Shown piece by piece: positions 1 to 12,373 of a stretch of 64,000 nt of DNA. Both the position numbers and the translations under genes were made by a program. The notes beneath the pieces are model-generated. The model did not search any database and was not told where the DNA came from. It was given only the letters and a program-made list of their open reading frames with translations. Within the stretch, counting starts at the first letter, position 1, and every line of letters begins with the position of its first letter. Source of the stretch: CAWIKY01 sp963836905 (GTDB lineage Bacteria > Pseudomonadota > Alphaproteobacteria > Caulobacterales > Hyphomonadaceae); the NCBI GenBank assembly GCA_963836905.1, contig CAWIKY010000006.1, positions 372,001 through 436,000 on the forward strand, read 5' to 3'.

Positions 1-942
1 GGCATGCCGCTCCCCTTCTTCATCGCACCGACGGCAGCCTCGCGGCTTTTCCATCCGGCAGCGGGCGAGCGGGCGGTTGCCTCTGCGGCCATGAAAGCCG
101 GTATCGTCTATTCGGCCTCGACGCTGGCCTCGGTCGAGGTGGAGGTCCTGCACAAGCTTTGCCCGGCACCGAAATGGTTCCAGATCTATGTCTGGAAGGA
201 CCGTGATCTGGTTGCGGGCATTCTCGACCGGGTTCGCCGCGCCGGGTTCGAAACGCTCGTGCTGACGGTGGATACGCCGGTCGCCGGCAAGCGTGAGCGT
301 GACCCGCGCAACGGGTTCTCCGTGCCCCCGAAGATCACCGCCCAGACGGTCTCGCAGGTCCTGGCCCGCCCACGCTATCTCTTTGATGTCGCGACCGGAA
401 CGAAGATCGGACCGGCCAACTTCCCGCCCGACCTGACGACCGCCGAAGGCGAAGGCATTGCCGAGTTCATCGACCGCCAGTTCGATGCGTCCGTGACCTG
501 GGAGTATGTCCGCTGGCTGAAAGAGGCCTGGAACGGCCCGCTGGCGGTCAAGGGCATTTCGCGCACCGATGATGCACGCCGCGCCGTTGATGCGGGCGCA
601 GACTATGTCTGGCTCTCCAATCATGGCGGTCGACAGCTTGATACCGCGATGCCGACCATTGACCTCTTGCCTGCCATGGCAGAGGCGCTCGCCGGAGACG
701 CCAAGCTGATCGTCGATGGCGGGGTGCGCCGGGGCTCGCACATCTTCAAGGCGCTGGCGCGCGGCGCGGATGTCGTGGCCATCGGCCGCGCTTACCTCTA
801 CGGGCTGGCCGCAGGCGGCGAGGCTGGCGTGACCCGCGCCATCGACATTCTGGCGGGTGAACTGCGCCGAACCATGGCGCTCACCGGATGTGCCAGCATA
901 GCCGACATCCGGGGCGCTGAGGTATTGCCGCCGCTGGAGTGA
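1..942 (+). CDS. lldD: FMN-dependent alpha-hydroxy-acid (L-lactate) dehydrogenase, 5' end cut off by window
   Basis: Oxidises L-lactate or a related 2-hydroxy acid to the 2-oxo acid with FMN, probably feeding electrons to the respiratory chain at the membrane. The frame is open from base 1, so the true start and roughly the first 60-70 residues of a ~380-residue family member lie outside the window. Visible family motifs are the TVDTPVAGKRERD stretch, the KGI segment of the barrel, SNHGGRQLD with the catalytic histidine, and the phosphate-binding IVDGGVRRG and AIGRAYLYG segments near the C-terminus. The exact substrate cannot be told from the sequence. A convergent RTX gene follows after a short gap. 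Confidence 0.85.
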   Translation, partial: GMPLPFFIAPTAASRLFHPAAGERAVASAAMKAGIVYSASTLASVEVEVLHKLCPAPKWFQIYVWKDRDLVAGILDRVRRAGFETLVLTVDTPVAGKRERDPRNGFSVPPKITAQTVSQVLARPRYLFDVATGTKIGPANFPPDLTTAEGEGIAEFIDRQFDASVTWEYVRWLKEAWNGPLAVKGISRTDDARRAVDAGADYVWLSNHGGRQLDTAMPTIDLLPAMAEALAGDAKLIVDGGVRRGSHIFKALARGADVVAIGRAYLYGLAAGGEAGVTRAIDILAGELRRTMALTGCASIADIRGAEVLPPLE

Positions 943-955
943 ACCGGCCTCCCCC

Positions 956-3007
956 TCAGAATAAGCCAAAGTCCGAGATTGCGAGGGTTGCACCTGCCTG
1001 GAAGTCCGCGACGAGAACGGCGGCCCCGGCTCCGGTGCCGTCGGCATCGAAGTAGAGCGCGGTATCGTCGGTGTCCCAGAGGAAGGTAGCCTCGGCTGTG
1101 GTCGAGAACGGGTTGGTGCTGGCCCGGAACGTCGTGCCGTCGGTGAGGGCGTAGGTGCCATCGACGCCGAGGGCTGCCCGCGCGATTTCCAGCGTGTCTG
1201 TACCGGAGGTGAAGTCTGTCAGAACATCTCCGAACTCACCCGAAGCCAGCCAGCGGAAGATGTCGGCCTCGTCCGCGCCATTGCCGCCGATGACCGCGCC
1301 GGTGAGAATGTCGAGACCGGTGCCCCCGATCAGCGTATCGGCGCCTGCGCCGCCCAGCAGCCAGTCATTGCCTGCCCCGCCGCTCATCGTGTCCGCCCCG
1401 GTGCCAAAGCCGACGATCGTGTCATTGCCGCCATCGCCGTTCAGGATACTCACCTGATCGGATCCGTAGATCACGTCCGCGCCGTCGCCGCCATTCACCG
1501 TGGAGGCGACGGCCGCGTTGGCGATCAGGGTCTCACCTGATCCTGTCCCTGTCAGGCTGGTCGCGCCTGCCCCGAACAGCACGGCTGTTTCGATATTGGC
1601 TGCGAGAGTCCCGCTCGCCAGCATGTAGGCCACGTCATTGCCTTCGCCTGCCAGTTCGACAACCGTATCAAGGCCGTCCATGATATAGACATCGTCGCCC
1701 AGACCGCCTGTCAGTGTGTCGGCCCCGTCACCGCCGACCAGAATGTCGTTTCCGGCATAGCCAAGCAGGGCATCGGTTCCGCCCAGCCCGTAAAGCACGT
1801 CATTACCGCCCAGACCGTGCAGTTCATCGGCATCGACACCGCCAACCAGCACATCCGCGCCGCCGCCGATCTCGATGGAAAAGAGCCCGCGGGCGGAACG
1901 CCCGCCCGTCACCAGCCAAAGCCCTTCACCAATGAACGCCGTATCGGAGTAGGCCGCACCGTTGAGGGCCAGACCTGACGTATTAAACAGGCCGGCCACT
2001 TCTGTCAGGCTGCCATCTGCGGCGACCGAGAAATAGCTGACGGCGGAGTCAACGTTCCCGACTGCAGTCAGAAAGGTCTGCCCGCCTATGGTCAGGATGT
2101 CGAGATCAAAAGCCCCATTCAGACCCAGCTCGCCCGCGCCTTCGGTGTCGGTGAGATTGAAGACGTTTGTCAGCGTGCCGTCACCCGCAAGCGAGAACAC
2201 CGAAATCCCGTCATCGTTCTGACCGGATACGAACACATGGCCGGTGCCGTCCACGGTCCCTGTCGTCACATCAATCGCGCCGTTCAGTTCAAGCGCCCCG
2301 CTGTCGGTGACCGCGCTGCGGAACGTGACGCTGCCATCACCTGCCAGTTCGAAGACGTTGATTGCATCATCTTCAAAGCCCGACACCAGCAGGAAGGTCT
2401 TGCCGTCTACCACGAGGCTGGAGACGCCTGCCGCGACGCTGAGACGCGACCCGGCATCGCGGCTGTCATCGACACTGGTGACCTCCGTCAGCGCGCCGCC
2501 CGCACCGATGGAGAAGACTGTGAAACCATTATCGAACCGGCCGGAAGCCACCAGAAACTGCGTCGCCCCGACACTGACAACTTCCATGGCATACAAGGTG
2601 CCATCAAGTTCGAGCGTGCCTGTACCATCATCGATGGCGGCGGAAACGAAGGTCAGTTCGCCGGTCGCGTCGTTGACCGAGAAGACGTTGATCCGGTCGG
2701 CACTAGAGTCATTGGCATAGAGATAGGTCACGCCATCGACGACCGCCGATGTCATGTTGGCAGATCCGTCAATCTCCAGCCCGGCGACGCCCGTATCCAG
2801 AAAATGCTGCACCGAGGTGAAGCTCCCATCGGCATTGACCCGGAAAACACTCATGCCATCAGAGTTGCGATCGGTGACATAGACATAGGTGACGCCGTTC
2901 AGCGTCAGCATTTTGACGCCCCACATGCCGTTCAGGTTATACGCCGCGTCGTCTGCGTCGAATACGGTTGAGCCTGCGGTCAGCCCGCTGCCGACCAATA
3001 CTGCCAT
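956..3007 (-). CDS. Secreted beta-propeller protein with C-terminal RTX calcium-binding repeats
   Basis: A 683-residue acidic protein. The first ~380 residues hold about six or seven similar blades of the form VDGxTYLYVS..DDGINVFSLxGDGSLT, typical of lactonase or esterase-like propellers. Residues ~385-610 carry hemolysin-type nonapeptides such as GGNDVLYGLGG, GDGADTLTGG and GGAGNDWLLGG that bind calcium outside the cell. There is no Sec signal; RTX proteins leave by type I secretion with an uncleaved C-terminal signal, and the acidic/hydrophobic C-terminus fits this. No type I transporter lies nearby. The start is supported by a GAGGAGAG ribosome site just upstream. Biological role unknown; adhesion or a surface-layer role is only a guess. 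Confidence 0.8.
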   Translation of the reverse strand: MAVLVGSGLTAGSTVFDADDAAYNLNGMWGVKMLTLNGVTYVYVTDRNSDGMSVFRVNADGSFTSVQHFLDTGVAGLEIDGSANMTSAVVDGVTYLYANDSSADRINVFSVNDATGELTFVSAAIDDGTGTLELDGTLYAMEVVSVGATQFLVASGRFDNGFTVFSIGAGGALTEVTSVDDSRDAGSRLSVAAGVSSLVVDGKTFLLVSGFEDDAINVFELAGDGSVTFRSAVTDSGALELNGAIDVTTGTVDGTGHVFVSGQNDDGISVFSLAGDGTLTNVFNLTDTEGAGELGLNGAFDLDILTIGGQTFLTAVGNVDSAVSYFSVAADGSLTEVAGLFNTSGLALNGAAYSDTAFIGEGLWLVTGGRSARGLFSIEIGGGADVLVGGVDADELHGLGGNDVLYGLGGTDALLGYAGNDILVGGDGADTLTGGLGDDVYIMDGLDTVVELAGEGNDVAYMLASGTLAANIETAVLFGAGATSLTGTGSGETLIANAAVASTVNGGDGADVIYGSDQVSILNGDGGNDTIVGFGTGADTMSGGAGNDWLLGGAGADTLIGGTGLDILTGAVIGGNGADEADIFRWLASGEFGDVLTDFTSGTDTLEIARAALGVDGTYALTDGTTFRASTNPFSTTAEATFLWDTDDTALYFDADGTGAGAAVLVADFQAGATLAISDFGLF

Positions 3008-3487
3008 GTCAAACTCTCCTCACGTGCATCCCGCCTACACCCTGCCCGACCGTCTAAACTCAAGTCAATGAAGGCAGCACGTCCTCTTTGCTGTATCGAC
3101 GGGTATCGCCGACACAGCATGGATGCCGGAAACGCTTCCGCGAAACCGGGAAGACTGCGTGAAAAGGGTTCGGCGTATCATCAGCCGCCAATCCAGCCGG
3201 AGGCGTGGAGCCCAGACCGCCTCTGCGACATGTAAATCCACTGGACGCCACGCGCTGACGCGCTGGCGTGGAGGATGTGAGTAATCAGCGTACAGCAACC
3301 TCACCCCAACCCCTCTCCTTAGAAGGAGAGAGGCTTCTGCGGTTTGCCTTTGCAAAGCCGCAAAGCGTGTACCGCTCTCGCATTTCGACGCGCTTAGTGT
3401 GAGAGTGTTTCGCCATCCCCCCACCCGCGCCTTGCCTTATCGCTACCGGCTGACCTAAATGCGGGGGCAGACGAAACGGAGACCGAT
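3008..3487. repeat. Intergenic region with dispersed repeat (family A copy 1)
   Basis: No credible gene. Positions about 3193-3331 carry a composite element: a CCAGCCG/GGCGTGGAG segment, a CCACGCG...GCTGGCGTGG hairpin, the string CGTACAGCAACCTCACCCC, and a CCTCTCC/GGAGAGG hairpin. The same order of blocks recurs inverted at 13686-13835, and the first two blocks recur at 42302-42400. The region lies between the divergently transcribed RTX and SCP2 genes, so their promoters must also be here, but none is clear enough to call. Confidence 0.7.
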
Positions 3488-3790
3488 ATGGATCTGGCAG
3501 ACTTGACCCGCCGCGCGCAGGAGGCGCTTTCCTCAACTGACGACTTCCAGAAAACGGTGAAGTTCGATTTCGGGAGTGTCGGCAAGCTGCTGCTCGATGG
3601 CGCAAACGGAACCGCCACCAATGAGGATGGCGATGCCGACGCCACGGTGAAGGTCGACTGGGACGACTTTGTGAAGCTGGCCAAGGGCGCGCTGGACCCG
3701 ACCATGGCCTTCATGAGCGGCAAGCTGAAGGTCGAGGGCGATATGTCTGTCGTCATGCAGCTGCAGAAACTCATTTCGAAACTTGGCTGA
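3488..3790 (+). CDS. SCP2 sterol-binding domain protein
   Basis: A 100-residue single-domain protein. The pattern VKFDFGSVGKLLLDGANGT...DADATVKVDWDDFVKLAKGALDPTMAFMSGKLKVEGDMSVVMQL is typical of the SCP2 lipid-carrier fold, which binds fatty acyl groups or sterol-like lipids in a hydrophobic tunnel. It is likely cytoplasmic. The ATG is preceded by GGAGA. Its stop overlaps the start of the downstream hydrolase by eight bases, suggesting translational coupling, and a fatty acid desaturase follows, so a role in lipid handling is inferred. Confidence 0.85.
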   Translation: MDLADLTRRAQEALSSTDDFQKTVKFDFGSVGKLLLDGANGTATNEDGDADATVKVDWDDFVKLAKGALDPTMAFMSGKLKVEGDMSVVMQLQKLISKLG

Positions 3791-4751
3791 GGGCTCCGCC
3801 GCTTCTCCCAAAGGGCGCGACACGCGGTTCGTGGATGTGCCCGGAAATCAACGTCCCGAGGGCGCGCGCATCGTCTGGTTCGAGAGCGAGACCGGGCTTG
3901 CCTTGCGGGCCTGCCTCGCGCCTGCACCAAAGCGCGAAAACGGGCCACGCGGCACGGTCATTGTCTGTCCGGGCCGGACGGAGTTCATCGAGAAATACTT
4001 CGAGACGGCGCGTGACCTGCAGGCACGCGGCTTTGCGGTGCTGATCCTTGATTGGCCGGGGCAGGGGCTCTCCGAACGCCTGCTGCCGGATGCGCGCAAG
4101 GGCCATATCGACACTTTCGACACGTTCATGTCGGCGCTTGCAACCGGTCTGGAAGCCGTCGCGGCTGACCTGCCTCGCCCATATGTCTGTCTGGCCCATT
4201 CCATGGGCGGGGCGATTGCTCTGGCTGCCATCGCCGACGAAAAAGTGAAGGTTGCCGCTGCCGCCTTCTGCGCGCCGATGTGGGGCCTGCGCTCGCGCTT
4301 TGCCGGAATGAAGTACCTCGCCTGGGCCATGAAGACCGCAGGGCAGGGCAGTGCTTTCGTGATGAAGCCCGGCCCGCACGACTCCTTCGAGGCGAACATC
4401 GTCACGCATGACAAGGCGCGCTGGGCCATACAGGAAGCGTTGCTTGAGGCACGTCCGGGTCTCGCGCTCGGGCCTGTCACCTGGGCCTGGCTCGGGGCCT
4501 CGCTCGATATTATCGACCGGTTCGTGAAGCCCGAAGCGCTGGCACACGTCACCTGCCCCGTATTCGTCGCGACGGCGGAGGAAGAGGCGCTTGTCGATAA
4601 TGCCAGCCATGAAGCGATCTGCGCGCTATTGCCCGATGCCAGACGCGTGATCGTGCCGGGCGCGCGCCACGAGATCCTGATGGAAACTGATGCCCGCCGT
4701 GCGCAGTTCTGGGACGGGTTCGACGCGATGCTGGAACGCGCAGAGGTTTGA
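3783..4751 (+). CDS. Alpha/beta hydrolase, lysophospholipase/monoacylglycerol lipase-like
   Basis: A 322-residue serine hydrolase with the fold and motifs of PldB-type lysophospholipases. VIVCPGRTEFIEKY is the oxyanion region, LDWPGQGLSERL follows, LAHSMGG holds the nucleophile (about Ser140), an aspartate lies in the EEEALVDNASH region, and PGARHEILMETD carries the catalytic histidine. No signal peptide. The start used is a TTG overlapping the SCP2 stop; a later in-frame start is possible because the first ~20 residues look non-conserved. It forms a lipid-related group with the SCP2 gene before it and the desaturase after it. Confidence 0.8.
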   Translation: MAEGSAASPKGRDTRFVDVPGNQRPEGARIVWFESETGLALRACLAPAPKRENGPRGTVIVCPGRTEFIEKYFETARDLQARGFAVLILDWPGQGLSERLLPDARKGHIDTFDTFMSALATGLEAVAADLPRPYVCLAHSMGGAIALAAIADEKVKVAAAAFCAPMWGLRSRFAGMKYLAWAMKTAGQGSAFVMKPGPHDSFEANIVTHDKARWAIQEALLEARPGLALGPVTWAWLGASLDIIDRFVKPEALAHVTCPVFVATAEEEALVDNASHEAICALLPDARRVIVPGARHEILMETDARRAQFWDGFDAMLERAEV

Positions 4752-4831
4752 AGCGGCTGCATCTTCCAAAGACAAGCGCCACATAAACTATGGGTTCTTT
4801 CCAAAAGTTGACGCATGTGTCATCTTTTGGA

Positions 4832-5752
4832 ATGACAGCTCTGACCATACCGCCCGCGATCAACGAAAAGGCCGAAGCCCGCGCGCTTTCGCCTGCCATC
4901 GCCTGGCCGACACTCGTTTATGGCGTGCTGGTGATAGCCGCGCATCTGGCCATGATCGGGGCAGGGCTTTTCGGGCTCGTGCCGCTCTGGGCGCTCGTCC
5001 TGCCGCTCGGGTTTACCGCCTATCTTCACTACACGCTGGTGCATGAGAGCGTTCACCGAAACATCGTCTCGCGGCCGAAATCCCTGCAATGGATACACAC
5101 CGTTATCGGCTGGTACGGCTCGCTAATCCTCTTTGCCAGCTGGCCGCTGCTGGAGCGGACCCACAAGCACCATCATGCGCATGTAAACACTGACCGCGAC
5201 CCGGACATATTCGTCAAACTGCCCCTGAAATGGCTGCTGGTGCGCAATGCAATCACGGCCGCCCTGCAATGCGTACCGATGCTTTTGCTGAAGCTGGTCT
5301 TTCGTGACCGCTCGCTGGCAAAAGGCTATCTGAATGCGGACCAGTTGATGACGGCGCAGGAAAAGCGCCTTCACTTCGGCAGCAATTTCTTTCTTTGCGC
5401 GCTCTTCTGGACGGCGGTTTTTACCGGTTCCGGCTGGCAGGCATTGGCGCTGTATTACCTGCCCGCCATGATCGGGCTGAACCTTCTTACCATTCTCTTT
5501 CAATGGCTGCCGCATCACCCGTTCGAGGAAACCACACGTTATCGCGCAACGCGCAATACCGGACGGACCGGCATCAACCTGCCAATGGTCTGGCAGAACT
5601 GGCATCTGATGCACCATCTCTGGCCGTCGGTTCCGTTCTACAATTACGAGCGCCTCTACAAGCGCCTGAAGCCTGTTCTGGAAGAAAAAGGCGCGCGCCA
5701 CCATGACGGGCTGATGCCCGGAAACGGGCCGGTCCAGATCGCCCGCGTCTGA
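4832..5752 (+). CDS. Fatty acid desaturase family membrane protein (CrtR-like subgroup possible)
   Basis: A diiron integral-membrane oxygenase of about 306 residues. Three histidine boxes are visible: HESVH, HKHHHAH and WHLMHHLWP. Hydrophobic segments lie between and around them. The last box followed by SVPFYNYERLYKRLKP resembles both acyl desaturases and the CrtR type of beta-carotene hydroxylase, so the substrate (lipid acyl chain or carotenoid ring) is open. The start is uncertain: an in-frame ATG also exists at 4790, and neither has a strong ribosome site. No other carotenoid gene is nearby; the lipid context (SCP2, lipase) favours an acyl substrate slightly. Confidence 0.8.
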   Translation: MTALTIPPAINEKAEARALSPAIAWPTLVYGVLVIAAHLAMIGAGLFGLVPLWALVLPLGFTAYLHYTLVHESVHRNIVSRPKSLQWIHTVIGWYGSLILFASWPLLERTHKHHHAHVNTDRDPDIFVKLPLKWLLVRNAITAALQCVPMLLLKLVFRDRSLAKGYLNADQLMTAQEKRLHFGSNFFLCALFWTAVFTGSGWQALALYYLPAMIGLNLLTILFQWLPHHPFEETTRYRATRNTGRTGINLPMVWQNWHLMHHLWPSVPFYNYERLYKRLKPVLEEKGARHHDGLMPGNGPVQIARV

Positions 5753-5823
5753 CAGGCTTTGCGTCCATGGATCGTTTCGCGGGCCCGCCCGTTCTGGCTG
5801 CACGATCTTCAAGGAGACCCCGC

Positions 5824-6339
5824 ATGACCCGTATGCTACCCGGACAGACGCTTGATAGCGACATAGAGCTTGATCTCATTATCGGCGCGAAGTGGAAGCT
5901 GACCGAACAGAGTGATCATCCCTGGCGCTTGATCGTCGTTTATCGCGGCCTGCATTGCCCGATCTGCAAGAGCCAGCTCAAATCGCTCTCCGGTCAGCTG
6001 ACCAATTTCACGGACGCAGGCATAACCGTTGTCGCCGCCAGCATGGATACTGCAGAGCGGGCGAAGAAAGCCCATTCAGACTGGGAGCTTGGCGACCTTC
6101 CGTTGGCTTACGGTCTCAGCGAAGATCTCGCCCAACGGTTCGGGCTTTACATGTCCAACGCCATCAAGGAAAGCGAAGCCGACAGGTTCACCGAGCCTGC
6201 CATAATCGCTTTCAAGGGAGATGCATTCAAGGCGATCTGGCTGCAATCGGTGCCGTTCGCGCGGCCCAAATTCGAGGATGTGCTTAGCGGCCTGAAATTC
6301 ATGGAGAAGAATGACTATCCGGCGCGCGGCGGCGATTGA
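5824..6339 (+). CDS. Peroxiredoxin-like (AhpC/TSA) thiol protein
   Basis: A 171-residue thioredoxin-fold protein. RLIVVYRGLHCPICKSQLKSL contains a CxxC pair where typical peroxiredoxins have a single peroxidatic cysteine, placing it in the peroxiredoxin-like alphaproteobacterial family rather than in classical AhpC. Further support: VVAASMDTAERAKKAH and LSEDLAQRFGLYMS match the TSA fold. Expected role is reduction of peroxides or disulfides in the cytosol. The start is chosen for the strong AAGGAG eight bases upstream; an in-frame ATG at 5767 would add 19 poorly conserved residues. Confidence 0.75.
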   Translation: MTRMLPGQTLDSDIELDLIIGAKWKLTEQSDHPWRLIVVYRGLHCPICKSQLKSLSGQLTNFTDAGITVVAASMDTAERAKKAHSDWELGDLPLAYGLSEDLAQRFGLYMSNAIKESEADRFTEPAIIAFKGDAFKAIWLQSVPFARPKFEDVLSGLKFMEKNDYPARGGD

Positions 6340-6463
6340 GCGGGGCCCTGCTCTCAGAGAAAATCGCAGTGCCAACTGCAGATGACCCGTTCGGCGTGCG
6401 TTCATGTACACTATGTTATTGGGCAACATACGTAATCTATCACGCTTCGCAGACAGGACAGTC

Positions 6464-7009
6464 ATGAAACGCTATCTCGTACTCGCGCTGGCAGGGCTCG
6501 CAGCCGCCTGCGCTACCCCAACCCCTTACGCCCCGACCCTGGGAGACCGCTACGGGTTCTCCGAACAGCAGATCGAACAGAACCGCTGGGCGGTAACCTT
6601 CTCCGGCAATTCGCTGACAGACCGTCAGACGGTCGAGAATTATCTGATCTATCGCGCCGCAGAGCTCACCTTCCAGCAAGGCTTCCAGACCTTTCGCGTG
6701 GTCCGGCGTGCGACCGATGAAGACACACGTCTGAGCGGCACATCCAGTTCGAGGTTCCATGGACCGTATGGCAGCCCGTTCTATGACTACCGGTATTTCG
6801 CACCGCGCTATGGCTGGCGGCCCTATTACGACCCGTTCTGGAATGATGTTTCGCTGCGGGAAGTGACCCGCTATGAGGCGACCGCCGAAATCGTCATGAT
6901 GCGTGGACCGAAGCGCTTCGACGATCCGGATGTGTTCAGTGCCAACGATGTGTTGCAGACGCTCGGACCCAGCGTGCGCCGTGTGGCACCGAATGCGGGT
7001 GGCTATTGA
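6464..7009 (+). CDS. CC0125/CC1285-family lipoprotein
   Basis: A 181-residue predicted outer-membrane or periplasmic lipoprotein. MKRYLVLALAGLAAAC is a lipobox signal with cleavage before the Cys. The mature part starts TPTPYAP and contains YGFSEQQIEQNRWAVTFSGNSLTDRQTVENYLIYRAAELT, the hallmark of a conserved alphaproteobacterial lipoprotein family first listed in Caulobacter as CC0125/CC1285. A tyrosine/proline-rich loop lies near residues 100-130. Function unknown. An upstream in-frame ATG at 6404 would place the lipobox internally and is rejected. Confidence 0.75.
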   Translation: MKRYLVLALAGLAAACATPTPYAPTLGDRYGFSEQQIEQNRWAVTFSGNSLTDRQTVENYLIYRAAELTFQQGFQTFRVVRRATDEDTRLSGTSSSRFHGPYGSPFYDYRYFAPRYGWRPYYDPFWNDVSLREVTRYEATAEIVMMRGPKRFDDPDVFSANDVLQTLGPSVRRVAPNAGGY

Positions 7010-7040
7010 GGCTGTGTGAGCGGCCCCCATCTATAGCCGC

Positions 7041-7460
7041 ATGAACTTCACACGCCTTCTGATCGTCATTCCGGCCTATGCGGCCATCGTTCTGATCCTG
7101 CAGGGCAGCGGCTTGTCTGCTGCTCTTCTGGCTCTGCCACTGGAGATGTGGCAATTATGGGCACTGCAGGTGTTCGGGCTGGCGCTCGGTGCGGCCGGGG
7201 CCTGGCTGATGTTCCGGCCGAATGCGCCGAAGATGCAGCGCCACACGATCGCCCTGCATATCTTCGGAACAGGCTGTATCGGTCTGTTCTTCGCCGCGGT
7301 GTTCGGTGTGTTCGATCTGGCGACCGGGCGGTATCCGAACCTGCCGAACCTCATCATCATTCCCGTGGCCTTCATGCTGGCGGAGGCGATCTACATCATC
7401 GCCATGCGTGCCTGGCTCTGGCGCAAGACCCGCGACCGGGATGTTGACCCCGATCCCTAA
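7041..7460 (+). CDS. Small integral membrane protein, unknown function
   Basis: 139 residues with four predicted membrane helices (about 5-30, 38-60, 70-93, 98-120) joined by short loops, and a charged tail ending RKTRDRDVDPDP. No family is recognised with confidence. It follows the lipoprotein gene by ~30 bases on the same strand and is convergent with the gene that ends at 7469. Confidence 0.6.
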   Translation: MNFTRLLIVIPAYAAIVLILQGSGLSAALLALPLEMWQLWALQVFGLALGAAGAWLMFRPNAPKMQRHTIALHIFGTGCIGLFFAAVFGVFDLATGRYPNLPNLIIIPVAFMLAEAIYIIAMRAWLWRKTRDRDVDPDP

Positions 7461-7468
7461 ACCGGTGC

Positions 7469-7927
7469 CTACTTCACCTCGTCGACCAGAACGAATTGCG
7501 GTGCCTTTGCAAAGCCCATGAACGAGCCCATGATCGACTGGACGGTGTCTCCGCCCATATCCTCTGCCAGGAAGCCTTCAAAATCCGTGATGGCGAACAC
7601 CTCGATATAATCGACGGAGGGTTCGCCCTGACCGGTACCGGGCAGGAGACCGGTTGCACGATAGGTCGTGAAGCTTTCCACACGCTGCAAGCCGCGCATG
7701 CCGGGATAGTCGGTCTCCCGGACCCAGGTCTCGAAGTCCTCAGGCGTCACGCCGTCCTGCAAGGTATACAGCAATATCATGGTCGCAGCCGGTGCAGTGG
7801 CTGTCGCTTCGACCGGAGCCGGTTCAGCCTCGACCGGGGCTGCGGACCCTGCAGGTTCTATCGTTTCGGACGGTGAGCAAGCGACAAGCCCGACCATGAA
7901 GGCACCAATGAGTGTTGTTCTTAACAT
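7469..7927 (-). CDS. Lipoprotein with REDY/HapK-like ferredoxin-fold domain
   Basis: 152 residues. MLRTTLIGAFMVGLVAC is a lipoprotein signal; a Pro/Ala/Glu-rich linker (SPSETIEPAG...APVEATATAP) follows. The C-terminal ~100 residues (MILLYTLQDGVTPEDFETWV, MRGLQRVESFTTYRATGLL, VDYIEVFAITDFEGF) resemble the REDY-like HapK family, which has a dimeric alpha+beta barrel fold. No enzymatic role is assigned. An upstream in-frame ATG at 8059 is rejected because it precedes the signal peptide and overlaps the next gene. Confidence 0.6.
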   Translation of the reverse strand: MLRTTLIGAFMVGLVACSPSETIEPAGSAAPVEAEPAPVEATATAPAATMILLYTLQDGVTPEDFETWVRETDYPGMRGLQRVESFTTYRATGLLPGTGQGEPSVDYIEVFAITDFEGFLAEDMGGDTVQSIMGSFMGFAKAPQFVLVDEVK

Positions 7928-7998
7928 ATCGATTATCCCCGTTTCGTATCTGGTTCGGCTCACAGTCAATCTAGACCATCCGGAAAAGCGACGCGCCT

Positions 7999-8379
7999 CT
8001 AGTATGGATACCCGTTCCGCCTGCGTGAGGCGTTGTCCGCAGCCGCTGCAGCGGCGCAAGCGTCTCCCGGGCCGTAGCTGCGCTGCTCTGCGAGCGCGAA
8101 AATGCCGGACATCAGCAGCGAGGTTAGCCAGTCCTCGCCCTGTGGATTGCCGCTCTTGAAATTACCGTCGAAACGGCGCTCGAAGCGCTTCTCGATAGAT
8201 CTGGAATGGGCCATGAAGCCCAGATTCAGCGCGCATTCCAGACCGTCTCCCTGACCGTCGGAGGCAGCCGCATAGGCCGGGTAGTCCGGGGTCGAGCGGT
8301 AGCCTTGCGCGAGATCGGACGCGCACCCGCCAACGGCGATGGCGGCGAGAGGGAAGACAAGAGCGAGGCGACAAAACAT
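7999..8379 (-). CDS. Predicted small lipoprotein, unknown function
   Basis: 126 residues. MFCRLALVFPLAAIAVGGCAS is a lipobox signal sequence. The mature protein is polar, with an arginine-rich middle (SIEKRFERRFDGNF) and an alanine-rich segment near the C-terminus. No known domain is recognised. It lies upstream of and in the same direction as the HapK-like lipoprotein gene and is divergent from carB, whose promoter must share the ~150-base gap. Confidence 0.55.
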   Translation of the reverse strand: MFCRLALVFPLAAIAVGGCASDLAQGYRSTPDYPAYAAASDGQGDGLECALNLGFMAHSRSIEKRFERRFDGNFKSGNPQGEDWLTSLLMSGIFALAEQRSYGPGDACAAAAAADNASRRRNGYPY

Positions 8380-8526
8380 GTTTCATTCCTACGTGTGCCC
8401 GACGATCTGCGCGTCCCCGCCCGGGGTTACGGGAATTAAATCTTGCTGCCGCGCCGATAGTCCTTGCCCCCGCACGCCAACCGCCGTTAAGGATCAGCCG
8501 TTTGCCTGACCGGACCGGAGCCCAGA

Positions 8527-11842
<3,316 letters not shown>

Positions 11843-11897
11843 CGGCCACATAAAAGCGTCCGACGCTTTGCTATCGTGTAATGACGGATTTTCAATA

Positions 11898-12371
11898 ATG
11901 CAGCGCATACCCATGACCGGAGAGGGCCATGCCGCCCTCGACGCAGAACTGAAGCAGTTGAAGTCCGTGGAACGCCCGGCCATTATCCAGGCGATTGCGG
12001 AAGCGCGCGAGCACGGCGATCTGGCGGAAAACGCTGAGTATCATGCTGCCAAGGAAAAGCAGAGTTTCATAGAGGGCCGCGTCGCAGACCTCGAAGACAA
12101 GCTTGCCCGCGCAGATGTCATCGATACATCGAAGATGAGCGGCTCGACGGTCCGTTTCGGCGCGACCGTGAAGATCGTAGACGAAGAAACCGGCGACACC
12201 TCCACCTACAAGATCGTCGGTGAAGACGAAGCGGACGTCTCCAAGGGCATGGTCTCGCTGACCTCCCCGCTTGCCCGCGCCATGATCGGCAAGGAAGAGG
12301 GCGACGTCGTCGAGGTGGCGGCTCCCGGCGGCACCAAGAGCTATGAAATCGCTTCGGTGGAGTACAAATAG
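11898..12371 (+). CDS. greA: Transcription elongation factor GreA
   Basis: 157 residues, the normal GreA length. It rescues backtracked RNA polymerase by stimulating transcript cleavage through the secondary channel. The N-terminal coiled coil holds the tip motif [13 protein letters not shown] in the form [19 protein letters not shown], which carries the two acidic residues. The C-terminal FKBP-like domain ends [20 protein letters not shown]. Start at [17 protein letters not shown], matching the family; an upstream in-frame ATG at 11811 overlaps carB and adds a non-family leader. It sits directly downstream of carB, as in many alphaproteobacteria. Confidence 0.93.
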   Translation: MQRIPMTGEGHAALDAELKQLKSVERPAIIQAIAEAREHGDLAENAEYHAAKEKQSFIEGRVADLEDKLARADVIDTSKMSGSTVRFGATVKIVDEETGDTSTYKIVGEDEADVSKGMVSLTSPLARAMIGKEEGDVVEVAAPGGTKSYEIASVEYK

Positions 12372-12373
12372 GC

